Origin: Pirellulales bacterium
GTDB taxonomy: Bacteria > Planctomycetota > Planctomycetia > Pirellulales > JACPPG01
Direction: 5' to 3'
NCBI GenBank assembly: GCA_036499395.1
Contig: DASYDW010000017.1
Coordinates: 62,001-126,000 of the forward strand
Length of the DNA stretch: 64,000 nucleotides
Position 1 is the first letter of the stretch. Each line of letters begins with the position of its first letter. The position numbers were made by a program, and so were the translations under genes. The notes beneath the pieces were generated by a model. That model saw only the letters and a list, made by a program, of their open reading frames with translations. It ran no database searches and was not told the origin of the DNA. Below are positions 61,418 to 64,000 of the stretch, in pieces.

Positions 61418-62752
61418 GTGAATGCGCCAAGGAACAACGCTGCCAGGGAACCGTCAAGGATGGGTCGTCCAGGAAGATGGCTGCCGCGCGATCGGAACGC
61501 TCTTAGCGAATGGTTGGACGATACCATCCGCAAGGCCGAGGCGAGGAAGCCAGCGCGACTTCATCCGGTCGTCGAGGACTTTCGGCTCATGATCGAGAGC
61601 GATCCGGTCATGTTCATGTACTTCACGCAGATGTTTCAGGAGCAGTCCTCTTTTCAGCCGCCCAAGGGAAGTGGCGATATCAAGTTGAAAAATTACCAGC
61701 AGATGCTGGTCGTAATCGATCATATTCTCACCACCGCTCCAACCTTCGATAGCACCAAGATGGTTGGATGCCCTATCAACGCCATTCTTGACTTCCCGAT
61801 GAGTACGCTGGCAGGACTGGCGGCGTTTGCCTCGCCGAAAGTCAACGAGATACTGCGGAGGGTATTGATAGCCTGGGGTACGTTTCTCAATAGCGCGGAC
61901 TCGCTGTACGTTCTCAATGATTCTCCCACCGGCTGGCTGAGCCCGGAGGCCCGGAAGGCAGTACACCTGGACGAGTTTGAAACCGATTCTGCTGCCCCAT
62001 TTTTGGGATTCAAAAGCTGGAATGATTTTTTCATTCGCCGATTCAAGACCGGCCGGCGCCCCGTCGCGTGCCCTGACGACCCGCACGCGATCACAAGTCC
62101 GTGTGAAGCCACGCCCTACGCGCTTCGATCCCACGTCAAGGAACATGACGCGTTCTGGATCAAGTCGCAGCCTTATTCACTGCGACACTTGCTCCACGGC
62201 CACCTCATACAGCCGTTCGTAGGGGGCACGGTTTATCAGGCCTTTCTCAGCGCCGAAAACTATCATCGCTGGCATAGTCCCGTATCGGGCACCATCAAGA
62301 TGCTGGAAGTTGTGCCAGGGACGTACTTCTCTGAAGCTGCCTCCGAAGGTTTCGATCCGGTCGGGCCCAACAATTCGCAAGGCTATATCGCGCATGTGGC
62401 GGCGCGTGCGCTGCTGTTTATCGAGGCAGACAACCACGATATCGGATTAATGTGCCTGGTTCTGGTAGGCATGGGGGAAGTCTCGTCCTGCGTCTTCTCA
62501 GATCACGATGGCCAGCCCCTGAAGGAAGGGCAACGTTTACGAAAGGGAGACCAGGTGGGCTATTTTCAATTTGGCGGCTCGACGCACTGCCTGGTGTTTC
62601 GACCAGGCGTGATTTCGCAGTTCGCAATCGGCGCCGTTCCGCAAGGAGAAAACGGTCTCGACTCCGCGCTGGTCAAAGTGAACAGCTTGTTGGCCACCGT
62701 TGCCCGCTCTCAGACCGTCGAAGACCAGAATCGCAGCGGCAAGGTCCACTAA
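61418..62752 (+). CDS. Phosphatidylserine decarboxylase family protein with PSDC N-terminal domain
   Basis: 444 residues. The N-terminal half (about 40-190) fits the PSDC domain: HPVVEDFRLMIESDPVMFMY and FLNSADSLYVLND. The C-terminal catalytic part ends with YFQFGGSTHCLVF. The GGST motif, with Ser as the self-cleavage site that gives the pyruvoyl group, replaces the usual LGST. This combination occurs in fungal and bacterial decarboxylases, including tryptophan decarboxylase PsiD, so the substrate may be an amino acid rather than phosphatidylserine. The start is a GTG at 61418 with an alternative ATG at 61460. Confidence 0.8.
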   Translation: MNAPRNNAAREPSRMGRPGRWLPRDRNALSEWLDDTIRKAEARKPARLHPVVEDFRLMIESDPVMFMYFTQMFQEQSSFQPPKGSGDIKLKNYQQMLVVIDHILTTAPTFDSTKMVGCPINAILDFPMSTLAGLAAFASPKVNEILRRVLIAWGTFLNSADSLYVLNDSPTGWLSPEARKAVHLDEFETDSAAPFLGFKSWNDFFIRRFKTGRRPVACPDDPHAITSPCEATPYALRSHVKEHDAFWIKSQPYSLRHLLHGHLIQPFVGGTVYQAFLSAENYHRWHSPVSGTIKMLEVVPGTYFSEAASEGFDPVGPNNSQGYIAHVAARALLFIEADNHDIGLMCLVLVGMGEVSSCVFSDHDGQPLKEGQRLRKGDQVGYFQFGGSTHCLVFRPGVISQFAIGAVPQGENGLDSALVKVNSLLATVARSQTVEDQNRSGKVH

Positions 62753-62869
62753 ACATTCTCCCTTTGCCGGGTTTATTGCAATTTCGGGTCGTTCACGCTG
62801 CGGCCGATTGCCATTGGCAGCGTTGGCTCACCCCGAGCGCCGGACGTTCAATGGCTCGATGAAAGACGA

Positions 62870-63522
62870 GTGAGCGTGAAAGGCGACCGTCTGGCAATCA
62901 TCACCAACGCCGGCGGACCCGGCGTGATGGCTTGCGACGCGCTACTGGAGAAGAATTGCAAACTGGCCGCGCTATCACCTGCCACCTTACGCCTCAAGCT
63001 ATGACGGAGCCTATGGAATGCGCACGGGAGGTCATTTCGGCTGCCAGCGAGATCCACATATCCGTCTTGACTTGCTGGATGGGCGGGCGGTCGGTACAGG
63101 ATGGAATCCAGTTATTGGATCAGCATAAGATTGCTACCGCGCGCACACCCAACGAGGCCGTGACGGGTTTTGCCAATCTCGTGCGATATGCTCGCACAAG
63201 AGACATCCTCTATGAAACGCCACATGAAGTGCCGTTGGATTACCCGCCAGCGCGGGCGAGCCTACGAACGGAGTTGCAGGACGTCTTATCGTCGGCTCCC
63301 GACATGCTGGACGCGTCGCAAGCGAAGAGTATCTTGTCGGCCTATGGGATTGCTGTTTCTCGGCCATGGCCGGCAGGTTCTGCGGAGCAGGCGGCTCCTG
63401 ATGCCATAATTCAAGCGATCACCGTTCAACCTATGGTCGTTCAGGTCGGCGGCATCGAACTAATGCGCGGAATGAAGAAGGATCCGATTTTCGGGCCCGT
63501 GATTATGGTTGGCGTCGGCGGT
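62870..63522 (+). pseudogene. Decayed NDP-forming acyl-CoA synthetase
   Basis: Two pieces of an acetyl-CoA synthetase (ADP-forming) type protein. The first, DRLAIITNAGGPGVMACDAL, stops at 63001-63003. The second, in another frame, begins near TPQAMTEP and continues with SVLTCWMGGRSVQDG to GPVIMVGVGG. By comparison with family members, about 60 codons are missing between them. Neither has a start or the N-terminal CoA-binding domain. The 3' end joins the IS3 remnant at about 63522, so the C-terminal ATP-grasp domain is lost. Confidence 0.75.
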
Positions 63523-63729
63523 AGTACGTCTGCTCCGTGATCCCCAGCTTCTTGGCCACTTGGCCAATCGATTGACCCTTGGCAATCTCTACCTCGGCTT
63601 CACGCAGCTTGCCGATAATCTGCTCCGCTGAAACTTTCTTCCCTCGTGGCATCGTCTGTCCTCCTTCGATTGCGTCCAAGCGCCAGGATTTTCGCTCCAG
63701 GCGTGGACTCGTCCAAAGGGGGCAGGTCA
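63523..63729 (-). mobile_element. IS3-family insertion sequence remnant (left end and start of OrfA)
   Basis: On the minus strand: TGACCTGCCCCC terminal inverted repeat at 63718-63729, a 65-nt leader, GGAGG 7 nt before ATG at 63652, then OrfA beginning PRGKKVSAEQIIGKLREAE and continuing to GITEQTYYR before it breaks. IS3-type OrfA normally runs about 90 residues and is followed by OrfB; both are missing. The inner end is joined to the acyl-CoA synthetase fragment. Confidence 0.75.
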
Positions 63730-63763
63730 CTAAATCACGCGGTCACTGATGCATGACCTAGTG

Positions 63764-63907
63764 CTGACAGCCTCCAAAAAATCGATGGTTCATCCGTGTT
63801 CTCACGAATCAACTGCCGTTCGCACGGGTTACGAGAAGCAGAAGTGGCCAATGTCGGTTCGTCCTTGTGCATTTGGCGAGGTGCAATGACATTCTGGAGG
63901 CTGACGG
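63764..63907. repeat. Imperfect inverted repeat pair
   Basis: CTGACAGCCTCCA at 63764-63776 and TGGAGGCTGACGG at 63895-63907 are complementary at 11 of 13 positions and 118 bp apart. They could be ends of a small non-autonomous element. No gene is seen between 63730 and 64000. Confidence 0.35.
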
Positions 63908-64000
63908 TATCGTCACGAGCCGGCCGGAATCGAGTGTCGCATTGCAGACATCGCTCGAGTTCTTGGAAGCTTTGATTTACAAGACTCGCGGCGATTGCCG

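Overview
The window looks like a chromosomal piece of a planctomycete, probably Pirellulales-like. This is inferred from gene content; no rRNA is present to confirm it. Supporting signs are an ECF sigma factor translationally coupled to a Ser/Thr kinase with a WD40 sensor, a bacterial hybrid kinase with many 92-residue HAMP repeats, a mosaic redoxin/heme/copper-monooxygenase secreted protein, and an IS3-type remnant. There is no complete tRNA or rRNA gene and no CRISPR array.

Layout. 0-9 kb: a thiolase, then two overlapping hybrid histidine kinases on the minus strand. 9-21 kb: mixed housekeeping and repair genes. These are a UdgX-like uracil-DNA glycosylase, a PRC-barrel protein, a probable 73-aa gene missed by length filters, a BON-MscS channel, an ArsB/NhaD-type permease, a LigD-like PE-POL protein without a ligase domain, a pyruvyltransferase plus asparagine-synthase-like pair, Mug and an old yellow enzyme. 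21-31 kb: ECF sigma factor with WD40 kinase, S9 peptidase, an unrecognised 420-aa protein, and a class C beta-lactamase-fold hydrolase. 31-36 kb: a rearranged accessory region. It starts at a 43-nt 3' half of tRNA-Pro and holds a coiled-coil exported protein, a frameshifted thioredoxin-type gene, an Abi_C-type abortive infection gene, an XRE regulator and a serine recombinase stump fused to the first codons of a universal stress protein. 36-47.5 kb: a respiratory block with cbb3 oxidase (CcoN, CcoO, diheme lipoprotein, small membrane proteins), the copper ATPase CcoI, a DsbD_2-type membrane protein and two cytochrome c'-like proteins. Most of its plus-strand genes overlap as ATGA.

48-63.5 kb is the most interesting part. 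An NtrC-class sigma54 activator, a single-domain response regulator and a protoglobin-coupled histidine kinase precede a long plus-strand stress run: Hsp20, BON protein, baeRF (release-factor/Balon-like) protein, two universal stress proteins, a P2A Ca2+-type ATPase, a beta-CASP metallo-beta-lactamase nuclease and a LOG-family protein. An inverted hemerythrin gene, a phosphatidylserine-decarboxylase-family gene and a decayed NDP-forming acyl-CoA synthetase follow. A -24/-12 (sigma54) promoter match lies 70 bp before Hsp20. The content closely parallels the mycobacterial DosR hypoxia/dormancy regulon (heme sensor kinase, Hsp20, universal stress proteins, Balon-type factor, P2-type ATPase) but is wired through a globin sensor and sigma54. 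I propose it as a heme-gas-sensing dormancy island. The right end is broken by an IS3-type remnant.
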